The notes below the pieces were generated by a model. The model saw only the letters and a list, made by a program, of their open reading frames with translations. It made no database searches and was not told the DNA's origin. From assembly GCA_037962975.1 (NCBI GenBank), contig CM075671.1, forward strand, positions 155,299,501 to 155,363,500: a DNA stretch of 64,000 nt, given 5' to 3'. Below are positions 11,531 through 23,727 of this stretch, piece by piece (position 1 is the stretch's first letter; each line of letters begins with the position of its first letter). A program made the position numbers and the translations under genes. Source of the stretch: Clitoria ternatea (taxonomy: Eukaryota > Streptophyta > Magnoliopsida > Fabales > Fabaceae).

Positions 11531-14500
11531 CTATTCTTTAGCAAGAGGTTTTGTAAAAATATCAGCCAATTGTTTGGAGGTGTCAACATATTCAAGAATG
11601 CAATCCCCTTTTAAGACGTGATCTCGTATAAAATGGTGACGGATTTCTATGTGCTTAGTTCTTGAGTGCATTACTGGATTTTTAGAGATGTTAATCGCGC
11701 TAGTGTTGTCGTACTTAATGGGTATTTGATCTAAGACAACACCAAAATCAAGAAGTTATTGTCTCATCCATAAGATTTGAGCACAACAGCTCCCAACTGC
11801 GACATATTCTACCTCAGCTGTTGATAAAGCGACGCTGACTTGTTTCTTACTATGCCAAGATATATGAGAATTACCAAGTAGGTGACAAGTACCACTGGTA
11901 CTTTTTCGATCTAATTTACAACCAGTAAAATCAGAATCAGAATAACCAACCAAAGAATATTCGGCACCTTGGGGGTACCATAAACCAACATTTTGTGTCC
12001 CTACAAGATATTTCAAAATTCTTTTAACAACAGTTAAATGAGATTTCATTGGGACATGCTTGAAATTTAGCACACATGCACACAACAAACATTATATCAG
12101 GTCTACTAGCAGTTAAGTAAAGTAAGGATCCAATCATACCTCGGTATTTGGTGATCTTAACATCCTTACTTTTTTTATCTTTGTCCAAGTAGCATGATGT
12201 GCTCATGGGTGTTGCTATAGCTTTGTCTATTTCGAATCTTTTAAGAAGTTCTTTATAATATTTGGACTGACTAACAAAAGTCCCTTTTTTAGTTTTCTTA
12301 ATTTGTAGTCTAATGAAGAAGGTAAGTTCTCCCATCATAGACATTCAAATTCATCCTGCATAATCTTGGCAAACTCTTTACAGAGAAGTTCATTTGTGGC
12401 ACCAAATATTATATCATCGACGTAAACTTGTACCAAAAGAATGTCAGTGTTTTTGCATTTTATAAATAGCATAGTATCAACCTTTCCTCTTTCAAAATGT
12501 TTTTCTAAAAGAAATTTGCTAAGTCTTTCATACCAAGCTCTTGGAGCTTGTTTTAAACCATACAAAGCTTTTCTCAATTTGAAAACATGATTTAAAAATT
12601 TGTAGTTTTCAAAACTAGGAGGTTAATCTACATATACTTCTTATTGAATGTAACCATTTAGAAAGGCACTTTTAACATCCATTTGGTAAAGTTTAAAGTC
12701 CATACAACATGCAAAAGCTAACAGCAGCCTAATTGCTTCTAGTCTAGCAATGGGAGCATACGTTTCTTCATAATCTATTCCTTCTTCTTGATTATAACCT
12801 TTAGCAACTAGCCTAGCTTTATTTCTAGTTATAATTCCATTTTCATCAAGTTTATTCCTAAAAACACATTTAGTGCCTATTACTTGGTGATCATTGGGTC
12901 TTGGCATAAGTTCCCAAACTTGGTTTCTTTTAAATTGATTTAACTCTTCTTGCATAGCCAACATCCAATGTTCATCAATAATAGCCTCATTAATGGTTTT
13001 AGGTTCAATTTGATAAACAAAGGCTAAATGATTACAAGTACTTCTAATAGAATTACGAGTACTTACACCCTTTGTTATTTCACCTATAATGTTGTCCAAA
13101 GGATGATCTTTTAAGGTGATCCAATCCTTTTGTTGAGGTTCCTTATTTTCGGTTGTGTCTCCTTCATTGTTGACTTGTTCTTTATCATCCAAGTTCATCT
13201 CTTGGAAGGTACCTACAAGATCATCAACTTCCTTTCTCAAAGGATTTTGGTTAAGTTCATCAAATTTGACATGAATGGACTCTTCAATAGTACAAGTTCG
13301 TTTGTTAAAGAGTCAATATGCTTTGCTAGTAAATGAATAACCTAGAAATATTGCCTCATTAGATTTTGCATCAAACTTCCCCAGATTATCCTTTCCATTA
13401 TTTAACACAAAACATTTGCATCCAAATACATGAAAATAAGAAATGTTTAGTTTTCTTCCTTTGTAAAGCTCATAGGGGGTTTTCTTTAAAATAGGCCTTA
13501 TTAGACATCTATTCATAACATGACAAATGGTATTTACCGCATCGGCCCAAAAATGTTTCGCAATATTATTGTCATTTAACATAGTTCTTGCGAGCTCTGC
13601 TAAAGATCGAATTTTCCTTTCAACTACTCCATTTTGTTATGGAGTTCTAGGAGCCGAAAAATTATGTTCAATGCCAAATTTTTCACAAAACGTTTCGAAA
13701 GGTTGATTTTCAAATTTCCCCCATGATCGGTTCTAATGGATGTGATTTTCAAATTTTGCTCGTTTTAGATAATCTTAGAAAGTTTTTTAAATGCATGATA
13801 TGCTTTATTTTTATGAGTAAGAAATAATGTCCATGTATATCTTGAATAATCATCCATAATCACAAGACCATAATAGTTTCCACCAAAACTTTTAACTTTT
13901 GAAGGTCTAAATAAATCCATGTGCAAAAGTTGTAAAGGTCTATTAGTTGAAACAACATTTTTTGCTTGAAAAATACCTTTACTTGTTTCCCCTTTTGACA
14001 TGCATCACAAAATTTATTTTCAAATTTCAATTTTGGTAAACCAATTACTAAATATTTCAAAACAAGTTTGTTTAAATGGTCTATATGAATATGGGCAATT
14101 CTTCTATGCTATAGCCATGACTCATCCTCTTTAGTTATGAAGCATTGCACATAATTTGAAGCAAGACAATCAAGATTAATCATGTAAATATTATCAACTC
14201 TTTGACCAATGAACTTTACTTCCTTGTTTAGCTTATTTTCAATTATGCAACAGTTTAATTCAAATACAATTTTATATCCTTTATCACATAATTGGCTAAT
14301 GCTAAGCAAGTTATGTTTGAGTCCTTCAACATATAATACATCATTTATAGAGGTGGAAGAGTTTTTACCAATATTTCCTATTCCAAGAATTCTTCCCTTA
14401 GTATTGTCTTCATATGTAACAAATCCTTTATTTTGGGGAGTGAATGATATAAACTTACTTTTGTCTCCCATCATGTGCTTAGAACACCCATTATCCAAGT

Positions 14501-14590
14501 ACCAATGAGTGTTGCTTGTTTTAAAACATACTTACAAAACCAATCAAGTTAAAGATCTTGGTACCCATTTTATGTTAGGTCCGTGTAGGT
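11531..14590 (-). pseudogene. Pol of copia M2: protease, integrase, RT, RNase H
   Basis: In order on the minus strand: protease active site YLDNGCSKHM at 14480-14498 (Asp present); pre-integrase RHNLLSISQL-like segment at 14300; integrase with first Asp in LLHMDLFRPSK, second in RTDHG (13735) and Glu in GVVERK (13600); RT at 12335-13240 with QMDVKSAFLNG and YVDDIIFGATN; RNase H at 11756-12088 (GYSDSDFTGCK, ALSTAEVEY), continuing to a stop at 11531 (DIFTKPLAKE). Catalytic residues are mostly intact, but at least five stops or shifts split the frame. Copia order (integrase before RT) is clear. Confidence 0.88.
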
Positions 14591-14594
14591 TAGT

Positions 14595-16244
14595 TTACTG
14601 TAATGTTCCCTTAGGAACCCATACTTTCTTCACAATCTTTTGTCCTAATTTTCTAACATAACAATTAGAGGCATTATGTCCTTTGAGACCACAATGATTG
14701 CATTTCAAAAAAGGTGAAGATGATTTACTAGGTGGTACAAAAAAATTCTTGTAATGTTTCTCTTTCTTGTAAGTATTAGATCCTGAGTTGAATCCTAATC
14801 CAGTTTTATCAAACATGCAACGTTGTTTTCCAAGTAAAGCATTTAAATTGTCTCTACCATTGGTGAATTTTTCAAGAGTTTTGTTTAAGTCAAAAACTTT
14901 CTTTTCCAATACATCACATTTCTTGAAGAATTCACAAGGTTTATCTTTAGAGCATGCTTGAATGTTAACAACTTCCTTTCTTAAAATTTCATTTTCTTTA
15001 CCGAGTTCTACAAGATGCATTTCAAGAGTGTTAATTGTTTTTCTTGACAACTTATACTTATTTGAAATTTTAGCAAATTTGTCATATAATTCTTCAAAGG
15101 CATCAAGTAATTCATCTTTATGTAAGTCATGGAAGCTTACCTCATCTTCTTCATCTTGATGGTTAGCCATAAGGCATAGGTTGGCTTCTTTGTTTTCTGA
15201 TTCGTCCGAGTTACTTATATCGTTTTCATCCTATGCTATGTATTCTTTTCTCTTTCCTTTCTGATTTTTTTTCTTTTTAATATTTGGACAATCCGCCTTG
15301 AAGTGTCCTTCCTTACCACATTCAAAAAAAGTAGGTGAAGAATTATTATCTTTAGGAGTAGATTTTTTACCTTTGGAAGTGAAGTTCTTTTGAAATTGTT
15401 TGTTTCTCATAAATTTTCCAAAACGCTTCACAAATAGGCCTAACTCATCATCATCATCATCATCTAGGTCACTTTTGGATTCATCCTCCTCGATTGAAGT
15501 GGCTTTAAGAGCTAGCCCCTTTTTCTTAGAGGACCTTTCTTCCTTCTCCGTAATCTTCAAATCTTTTAGTTCTTGCTCTTGTTCTTGAAGCTTACCAAAT
15601 AGTGTAGCAAGAGACATCTTATTTATGTTGGGAGATTTCTTGATGGCAATAACAAGAGGTTGTCATTCCCTAGTAAGACTTTTTAGAACTTTATGGATGA
15701 GCTCCTTGTTAGTATAAGATTTACCAAGAGTAATAAGATGATTAATAATCAAAGTAAATCTCTTTTGAAGTTCTAAAATAGTTTCACCGGAATTCATTCT
15801 AAAGCTTTCATATTAGCTAGTCAAGGTACTGATTTTAGAGTCTTTAACATCACTAGTCCCTTCATGAGTAACTTGAAGGGTATCCCATATTTCTTTTGCA
15901 TATTTACATGTTACAACTCTAAAAAATTCGTCAGGACCTAAGGCAAGAGTAATAAGATTTTTAGCTTTATAGTTATGTTGTACTTTCTTTTATTCTTCAC
16001 TAGTCCAATTATCCATATGTTTTTCAACTTGTCTACCATTAACAGTATGCATAGGTATAAAAGGACCATTTTCAATAGCATTCCATATTTTCAAATCAAT
16101 TGATTGAACAAAAATTTTCATCCTTTCTTTCCAAAAAGCAAAACCCTCACCATTGAAAGCGGGAGCTCTATTTGTGGCACCACCCTTAGGAAAAAGGTTA
16201 TCTTGTTCTCTTGAAGCTGTTAAGCTTGATCTACCAAGAGTCAA
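14595..16244 (-). pseudogene. Gag of copia M2 (broken)
   Basis: The N-terminus starts near 16240 (FNGEGFAFWKERM, the copia gag entry motif, at 16110-16170); no initiator is certain. The middle part is poorly preserved to 15620. At 15231-15617 come an acidic/Lys-rich linker and the first zinc knuckle CGKEGHFKADC; its leading Cys appears as Phe-Glu-Cys, so only three ligands are plain. At 14595-15170 come a coiled-coil-like segment and a second knuckle, CNHCGLKGHNASNC, complete CX2CX4HX4C. A large gag with two knuckles fits SIRE elements. Confidence 0.8.
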
Positions 16245-16256
16245 GCTCTGATACCA
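16245..16256 (-). other. Primer binding site of M2
   Basis: GCTCTGATACCA is the exact complement of the tRNA-iMet primer site TGGTATCAGAGC. It lies two bases from the LTR end at 16259. Confidence 0.85.
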
Positions 16257-16258
16257 CT

Positions 16259-17665
16259 TGTTAACCAAGTGGCCTCAATTACTCAAGAGGGGGGTGAATT
16301 GAGTATTAAAGACTTTCTTTGGAATGCTTTTGAATATAGTTCTTTTACAATTATATACTTAATGGTGATGGTAAAATTAATGTTGAGCAATAACAATATC
16401 AAATAACAAAGTAAGCAAGCAACTTAAATACACAATTTTAAAAGCGTGTAGGGAAAGAGAAAATTGCAAACCGATATAATGAGTTCCACCAAACCGGTGT
16501 ATGTCTCATCTTTAAGCAACTCACTTAAAGGATTCCACTATTGGAGATTAGAGATACAAACTTTGAGCAATTGCAGCTTTCTAGTGTCCCACACTCAAGA
16601 ACTCAATCCTCACAAGTACAAGGGCACCCCACCCAATCTTTCAATCTCATAATATTACAAGGTTGAAACCCAACCCAAGTTCTAGGAATTTTGGTGTTTA
16701 AGATGACAAGGGTAACTCTTTAATAGAGTGGATATACAAATTTTAGCACTCAAAGAATTTTGCTTACTAACTAAGCTCTTAAGAGAATTACAAAATAAAA
16801 GAATAGAGAGCAACGAGAGATAAGAAAGCTTAAGAGAGAAATGCTTGCTGCTTGAACTTAGTCAAATGAGTCCTTCACATGCTCTCTCTATTTATAGCAT
16901 TTCAAAAGGCAAAGCTTTCTTTTAAAAATTTCCACCGATCCATGATTTATGCAAAGTTTGTCTTCCATGATCCATGATTCTAGTAATGGATGTCTGATTA
17001 GTGATCCTTGTTTTCTGGCTTAATTCTTGTAATGCTTCTGTGGTTTATACAATGCTATTTCTTTCAGATTCAAATTTGAAATTTAAATTTGAACTAAATG
17101 AATAGATTCATTTCTAAAATGAATAGATTCATTCAGTGTATTTACGCATCAAAAATGAAATAAATAGATTCAAAATACAAATGAATGGATTCACAGCATA
17201 AATTTTCACACTGCCAGACGTATGAATTGATTCATCTATAGCATGAATCGATTCAAGCTTTTAAAATTAAGTTTCCCGGGCAAAAATCTCGTGTGAATCG
17301 ATTCAGCTTCACCATGAATCAATTCAAGCGTTTTGAATTGCAATTTCCAGCCCTGTTTAATGTGTGAATCGATTCATATGGCCATGTATTGCTATATAAA
17401 TCGATTCATGCACCTGTTGCATGATTTTTGATACTTTGTTTCACCCAATTTGATACGTTGTTGCATGAAGCTTGGTTCCTTTGATCCTTAGGCACTTTGA
17501 TGAACATTTTTCTCTTGTTTAATCTTTTGTAATTGCCTTGAATTAATTCTTTAGAATTCATCAAATTTATATCATCAAACATAATTAATTTGTCCATAAT
17601 TATATGTTTGATCTTGATTTTTCATTTGTTGTCATTATCAAAACCTGTGTCAACATAAAAATACA
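16259..17665 (-). repeat. 5' LTR of copia M2
   Basis: The LTR is 1407 bp, TGTTAACC... to ...AAAAATACA on the plus strand. The palindrome cluster is at 17095-17410. A block near 17590-17655 is missing from the other LTR. Confidence 0.88.
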
Positions 17666-17670
17666 CATTT

Positions 17671-17850
17671 CATCTTACAAACAGGCATTTCTAAGCACCT
17701 AGCACAATACTTAGAAATAAAAGAGTGGGTAGCACTAGAATGAAAGATAACACAAATAGAGGTGCCAAGAATTTCACTTACTTTGAACAAGGTCTTCCAC
17801 TTGTGCTGCTTCTTCACCAGTAATACAAAGACTCTACCCATAGCTTGTGG
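17671..17850 (-). pseudogene. Protease of gypsy T, active-site half (inactive)
   Basis: The segment reads LGTSICVIFHSSATHSFIS. The family's active site is an Asp-Ser-Gly-Ala motif, and here Asp is His and Gly is Ser, so the enzyme is dead. The downstream half continues at 9574 beyond M2. It directly follows the gag tail at 17851. Confidence 0.75.
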
Positions 17851-18981
17851 TTAATTACAACCAATATGTTTACCATTACGCCTGCCATTTCTATTATCAT
17901 TACCACGACCATTTCCATTATGGCCTTCATTGTGATCACCACCGTGGCCACCATTTTCACAACCATTATGACCATTATCATTTTCACAACCTCCAAAACC
18001 ACCATTACCTCTACAATTAGCATTATGATTCATATGAACAATAAGGTCAACATTCATATTTCTTGCATTCAAGGGACAATTGGAACAGATATGCCTTGGT
18101 TGGTTGCATTGATAGCACACCACATCATCTTGAGGACAATGTCTCGCCAAATGATTAGCACCACATTTGAAGCATGAAAGGCCTGGGGCATTGCCCATAC
18201 CTTGGTTACTATTACTATTCTTATGTCCACCACGTCCTCTCACATTAGAGGATCCACCACAGGAGAATTTCTTCTTCTTGAAGTAACCTTGCTTCTTAAA
18301 GCTAGAAGATTGACCCTTCAACTTGGGTTCATGCTTTGCTTGACTCAAAATAGCCACATCATCTTCCTCAAAGATTTGACATTTATTCATAAGCGTTGGA
18401 AAGCTTCTAATCTCCTGATGTTGAATAGCCCACTTGATCTTAGGCCTCAAGCCACTCAAACTTAAGCATTTTGAAGCCTTGGCTTCCTCTTGTTAATATG
18501 GGAGATAAAATGCACAAATTTCTTTAAACTTGGAGGCCTTCCCTTCCATAGTCATGTCACCTTGCTTAAGTTCCATGAACTCAAGCTCCTTCTTACTTTT
18601 GTAGCTATCCGGGAAATATTTCCTCAAGAACTCAATTTTGAAGTTCTCCTATGTTAGTATAACATTGGCAGCTATCATACATCCTCTAATAAGTCACCAC
18701 TACGATTCAGCTTCATCACGAATCATAAAGACGGCATATTCAACCTTTTGAGCTTTAGAACACTCAAAGCTTGCAAAGATTCTCTCCAAGTCATTAATCC
18801 ATACATAAGCTTCTTCAGGCTTATACCCTCCATGGAAATCAAAAGGTTTTCTCTTGAGAAAGTAATCAAGGCCTTGGGCATCTTGTCCCACCTGTTGTTG
18901 GCCTTGTCTTTCCAAGAAATCAACAAAACAATTCAAAGTACAAGCCATAGTAGCAGCATCACGATTATGTCTACCAACCAT
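17851..18981 (-). pseudogene. Gag of gypsy T with Gly/Asn/His-rich tail
   Basis: The start is the ATG at 18979-18981 (MVGRHNRDAATM), six bases from insert D. The core gypsy gag is visible (GGYKPEEAYVWINDLERIFA; EFLRKYFPDSYKSKKELEFMELKQG) with stops between 18480 and 18700. Two zinc knuckles follow: CFKCGANHLARHC (one residue short of standard) and CYQCNQPRHICSNC. The last 55 residues are a low-complexity Gly/Asn/His tail before the protease. It is the nucleocapsid and capsid precursor of the element. Confidence 0.8.
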
Positions 18982-19227
18982 GTATTATGAAACAACCCGA
19001 CTTAAATAAACCCAAACCGAGACCAGGGAAATTTTTTCCAAAATTCACCAAGCAGTCGGGGTAAAAATAAACCAAACGTAAGGCAAGGGAAAGCAAAAAC
19101 CGATCAGAGAAGGGAAGACCGAGTCAGAAAGCCACACATGAGCAAGACTCAGCTTCGGTCAAACAGACCAGCGGAAGATACAGCTTAAGAGAATCCTTAT
19201 TCGTTGTAGCGAACCCATTCACTCAAT

Positions 19228-19985
19228 AATTCCATCACTCGGAATTGGGACCTCGTCCACTCGGGAACTATCCCCTCTCGGGTTATACTTCACCCGGTAA
19301 ACTCAGCCATACCTTATCTTTATTCAAGTCAAACATGCTTCATTCGGAAGCGTCTCAATCTCCACTCGGGAAATGATTCCCTCGGTTATTCCACTCGGAA
19401 TCCATAAGCTTCCCTCACCCGGAGTATTTCCCCAGTCCAATACCACTCGGTATATTTCAACCTCAATTCACTCGGAGGTACATTACCCATTCTTCACTCG
19501 ACATATTTTGATCTTCCACACTCGGAGATCACTTAACCTCCATTCCTTCGGAAGGAGTCTCCACAATCAAGTTTTGTTTGGGATTCCTCAAACTTCTCAT
19601 CACTCAGAGGAATTCACTAAGTTAAGTCTCACTCAGACTTATCCAATACTTAGCCACTCAGAATATATATACATTCACTCGGAATATATATAGCCTCGTT
19701 CACTCGGAAGAGGACTCCTAGAATACCTCAATCAAAACCATCACAATTACTCTTCCCTCAGAAGAGGTTCACTCAGGATTTCCCACTCGGGAATATTCAA
19801 ACCCTTCCCCACTCGGGGTTTACTCATACTTTTCACTCGGTAACATATGGACTAGTCTTCCCTCGGAAGTAGCCCACTCGAGTACATCTTACTCGGAACT
19901 GTCTTATGCCTTTATCACTCGGAAAAGGCCCACACACAAAAGCCTCACTTGGAAATGGCTCTCCCAATAATATTCCACTCGGAAT
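19228..19985. repeat. Hairpin array with near-constant ACTC loop (D)
   Basis: At least fourteen short hairpins lie in about 760 bp. The loop is mostly ACTC, CACTC or ACTCG while the stems differ. Examples: AATTCC-atcactc-GGAATT (19228), ATTCC-actc-GGAAT (19388), ATACC-actc-GGTAT (19440), AAGTCT-cactc-AGACTT (19624), ATTC-actcg-GAAT (19673), CTCTTC-cctca-GAAGAG (19750), TTCCC-actc-GGGAA (19780), CTTCC-ctc-GGAAG (19857), GCCTTT...AAAGGC (19908) and ATTCC-actc-GGAAT (19972). As RNA of the inferred sense strand the loop reads GAGU. Function unknown. Confidence 0.7.
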
Positions 19986-20961
19986 TTATTAACTTAACAT
20001 TATTCTCTCGACACCACATAATGAACAATTTTGGGTAACTTCATAACAATGTAAAATATATATACATACAATGTATACTTGTTCACAAACCCGATAGTCA
20101 ACCCATATAATTAAATCTGTTCAGATTACAAGAGAGCCGGCCAAGGCTTTAACATATCTATTTACAATATATATACTATATGTGCACTTCAACAATCAGA
20201 GTGCCCATCACTCAGACTTGAGGCCATCTCCTCATTCCCAGTTTGACCTGCATATACTGAAAAATATAGCCACAGTAGGGGTGAGCTTTTACATATTAAA
20301 TGACAGTTATTGACTCAGATTAATCTTCAAATCCTCAAGCATACAATAACATATCTCAATCAGCAATAATGCACTCTGTCATTCAATATGAACCCTACAA
20401 CAACTTCATCCACTCGGGATTCATGCAATTCAATCAAGACTGAGTAATTCACATCATTCACAACCACATATATTCACGGCTATAATATCACCTTGCACTC
20501 GGCAACAGTACCAATGTACATATATTCACTCAGTCGGAATTCACACCAATTTTTCATGGCTATATAATTCATATTCACCACAGCATGTATCACAACCATA
20601 ACATCATATTGCACTCGGCAATAACAGCAATAACATCAGTATACATGCATTCATCCAATCGGATTCCACTCAGTCATTCAAGACTATATCAATTATGTTA
20701 TTCCTAATAACATTCCACATACTCATACAATTCACATTGAGCTCAATGATAATCATAAGTGTGCACACATTCATTTCACCCGGATCCGGTTATTTATTAT
20801 CAATTTTTATTGTTGCAACATAGGCTCCAAGCCTTTTCTCAGCTCCAAGCTGATTCGGCCGTTTTACTGGTACCAAATCGTTTGCCCTCACATGTAACAC
20901 AGTCACTCCAAGCGACAACGGAAGTGTTACGGGCAGCCCCGAGTCCAACCCAGTAGGCTTG

Positions 20962-21035
20962 CCTTGAGTCCAACCCAAGGTCTTTAAGCGTCTAACGCTT
21001 AGTGCACTCGGCACTGCCTCGAGTCCAACCCGAGG
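20962..21035. repeat. TCCAA-loop hairpins, left part (D)
   Basis: Three hairpins share a five-base loop: CCTTGAG-tccaa-CCCAAGG (20962), AAGCG-tctaa-CGCTT (20986) and CCTCGAG-tccaa-CCCGAGG (21017). The first and third differ by a T-A to C-G pair change in the stem. A fourth unit was split in its TCCAA loop by insertion of E at 21094. Confidence 0.65.
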
Positions 21036-21709
21036 TCTTTTATCATATTTAACACGTATTCATCTGATTGTCGACTCAGTATTAAGCGTCCAATGTAACA
21101 CCCCGAATTTTTAAAGTAGGAAGTTAAATTAAGAAAATGAATGTTGAATAATTAAATGTGGGCTAACTAATATCCCAAAATTCTTGAAATGATTTAAACA
21201 AGACTTTTAGAGACCGTTGGTGAATTATTATGACCAGATAGGTCGAAAACTGACCCAGATAGAATATGAGTGTCAGACCAAGTATCTCCGATTGAGATGC
21301 TGTTGGTCAGGGCTGTAGATGATATTATAGGGAATCTAAATATATATTTGGAATAATTTTTAGAATAAGTATTGAGCCCGAACTGGGAGCCTGTTTAATG
21401 AAAAATGGAAGAGTTAAAATAAAGGGAAAGAAAAATAAAAAAAAAGGAAACCTTCACTCTTTCACTCTTACTTCCGTGACTTACTTTTCTTTTAGGCAAA
21501 ACACACTTCTTCTTCTTCCCTCACTCTTCTCTTCTTCATATCTTCTTCTTCCCCATGAGCTTAAACAAATTGGTGCCCTTTTCCCTCTTATTTTTGTCCA
21601 CCCTTGAAGCTTGAAGGAAGGCATTGTGGCTTGAAGTTTCTCCCTTCCTCCCTTTCATTTTCGTCATCCTCCTTCTCCCTCTTAAACTCCATTTTCATTT
21701 TAGAGCAAG

Positions 21710-23171
21710 GTAAGCTTTTTACCACCACTTTTATGTTTGGAGCCTAGGGAATAGGGGATGTTAACTTGGAGGAGTATTAAATGTTGTGGGTAGAGAAAAG
21801 AAGCATTGAATGCATGAACCCTAAGGTGTGGGTGGAATAAATAAGGGTACTTATAAGTAAGAAATGAAGTATGTGAAGTTGGGGTTGATGAATGATGAGC
21901 ATTTATGATGGATGGTGAGTTTAGTGGAAACCCTAACTTATGGAAATTGGGGGAAATGTATAATATTGAAAGGGTTAACATTTATTGATGGGGGAAGTGT
22001 AATAAATGAAGAAGCATTAATATTTAATGATGATTAGAGATGGTAGTTGGAAGATATAAATGAAAACCACATGAAATGGGATTAAATGTAAATTTAGTAA
22101 ATGGGTAACCTAATAGTTTAGGTTGTTACTTTAATGATAATGAATGGTGAGTTAGGGGAAGGAATTCCTAAAGCCTAAGTAAGCAAATGAATAAACTCGT
22201 GATAGCTTTCACATGATGAGAATCATGCGTACATGGAAATGTATATGTATATTGAAATGGCTTTTGAATGAATAATTGATAAAGTCCTATAATGATTGGT
22301 GTAGGACTTGATAACTCTTGTGAAGCGGGAACGTCAAACCCGGAAGCGTACTTCTCTTAAGGTAGGAGAGGGGTGTGTTTTCTAAATGTATGAGAATTGT
22401 GATGATAATGTATGTATTAATGCAATATGGCATGTTGTCTTGATTAGATGTGTTATTATGTGGCTGAAATGAGAATTTTGTATGGTATTTTGAAATGAGT
22501 GTTTATGTGTTGAAATCTAAATGAGGCTATGAATGGCATGTTATGTGATAATGTGTTATTGATTCATAAATGATATGATGAATATATCACCTTGCGGGGT
22601 GCCACGAAGGGTAAATCCTGGAGTGATGATGATGCTGTAAATTGATGAATATATCACCTTGCGGGGTGCCACGAAGGGTAAGTCCCGGAGTGATGATGAT
22701 GTTGTGAATTGATGAATATTTCACCTTGCGGGGTGCCACGAAGGGTAAGTCCCAGAGTGATGATGTTGTTGTGAATTGATGAATATTTCACCTTGCAGGG
22801 TGCCACGAAGGGTAAATCCCGGAGTGATGATGATGTTGTGAATTGATGAATATATCACCTTGCGGGGTGTCACGAAGGGTATATCCCGGAGTGATGATGT
22901 TAATTTATATGACTGAAATCAGATCTGTGCATATGTATTATAAACACTAGCACACGTATTAGCCTTAGAAGCAAGGCATAAAGTGATACTCTGTTTGTGA
23001 GGTTATGAGAGGAATAGGTGGAACCCTTGAATTAAAATATTAATCTGGACTATGATACCAGTTATTGTGAATTTGAGAATAATTGTATTGCATTCATTCA
23101 TATGTTGTTTTATTTAATAGATTTTCATCATTGAGAAAGTATACTCACTCTCCCTATGGTATATTTTTTAG
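21710..23171 (+). other. Candidate LTR intron in E
   Basis: AGAGCAAG|GTAAGC at 21710 ends a pyrimidine-rich leader. ACTCACTCTCCCTATGG and then a T-run ending in AG at 23171 (with a second AG at 23185) looks like an acceptor. The span of 1462 bp contains the 67-bp repeats. No transcript evidence is available here. Confidence 0.38.
22577..22900 (+). repeat. Tandem repeat, five copies of 67 bp (E)
   Basis: Units start at 22577, 22644, 22711, 22778 and 22845, each exactly 67 bp apart and differing at a few bases. Each contains CACCTTGCGGGGTG, able to form a short stem, and ATCAC...GTGAT arms enclosing it. Uniform spacing points to recent tandem duplication. Confidence 0.9.
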
Positions 23172-23727
23172 CTCCTGTGTTGTAGGACTTGCCTTAGAGC
23201 TATTTTGTGGAGGAGAAGTGTGAAGGAAGCCTCTTTTTGGTAAAGAATGCCTTGGCCGGTAACACATGATTTTGTAGTTGTGGGAATAGTTATAATGTGT
23301 TGATGTTTTGTATATGTTGATCAGATTTGAGCTGTCAGGATAGTTGTATGGGTGATAAACGTTTACATATAGGTAATGGGAATTTCATGGGTCATGAAGA
23401 AAAATGAGAGCTTTTGTGTAGGGCTTATTTTCATTTCTGACCCTATGAATGTATGTGGAATGAACCTGGAATGAAATTTCCCTTACATTTGGACAAATGA
23501 ATGAGAAATCGTATTTGAGTATTAATTTGTTGAGTAGAGTAAGTAATGAGGTAATTTGGTAGTCACCTAATGAATTATAATGTAAATATATGAGTCTGCT
23601 CATAGGGAGCAAGTTTCAATTGGCTAGTAGGATGATATTAATGTGATGAATTAAGTAGAATTGGCTTAAATGGAGTTCTGATAGGATATGTTGTTCAGAT
23701 TCCATGTCTTGTATGTTTTCTGCTTTT

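Larger units (their letters stand above)
9580..17665 (-). mobile_element. Copia M2 (SIRE type), complete, with two LTRs
   Basis: This is a full-length minus-strand element of about 8.1 kb with LTRs at 9580-10927 and 16259-17665. The target duplication is CCTTT at 9575-9579 and CATTT at 17666-17670 (one mismatch). It is inserted in the protease of gypsy T, whose frame resumes across the junction. By eye the LTRs are about 94-95% alike, apart from a stretch of roughly 80 bp present only in the right copy. Gag, protease, integrase, RT and RNase H are all recognisable, making it the best-preserved element here, but every frame has stops. Confidence 0.9.

Noticed and set aside
17845..18465. Plus-strand frames opposite the gag of T
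   Set aside because: They are the shadow of the Gly/Asn/His-rich and zinc-knuckle coding sequence on the minus strand.
22577..22900. CRISPR-like look of the 67-bp repeats
   Set aside because: Units are contiguous, with no unique spacers, and the context is a plant LTR.
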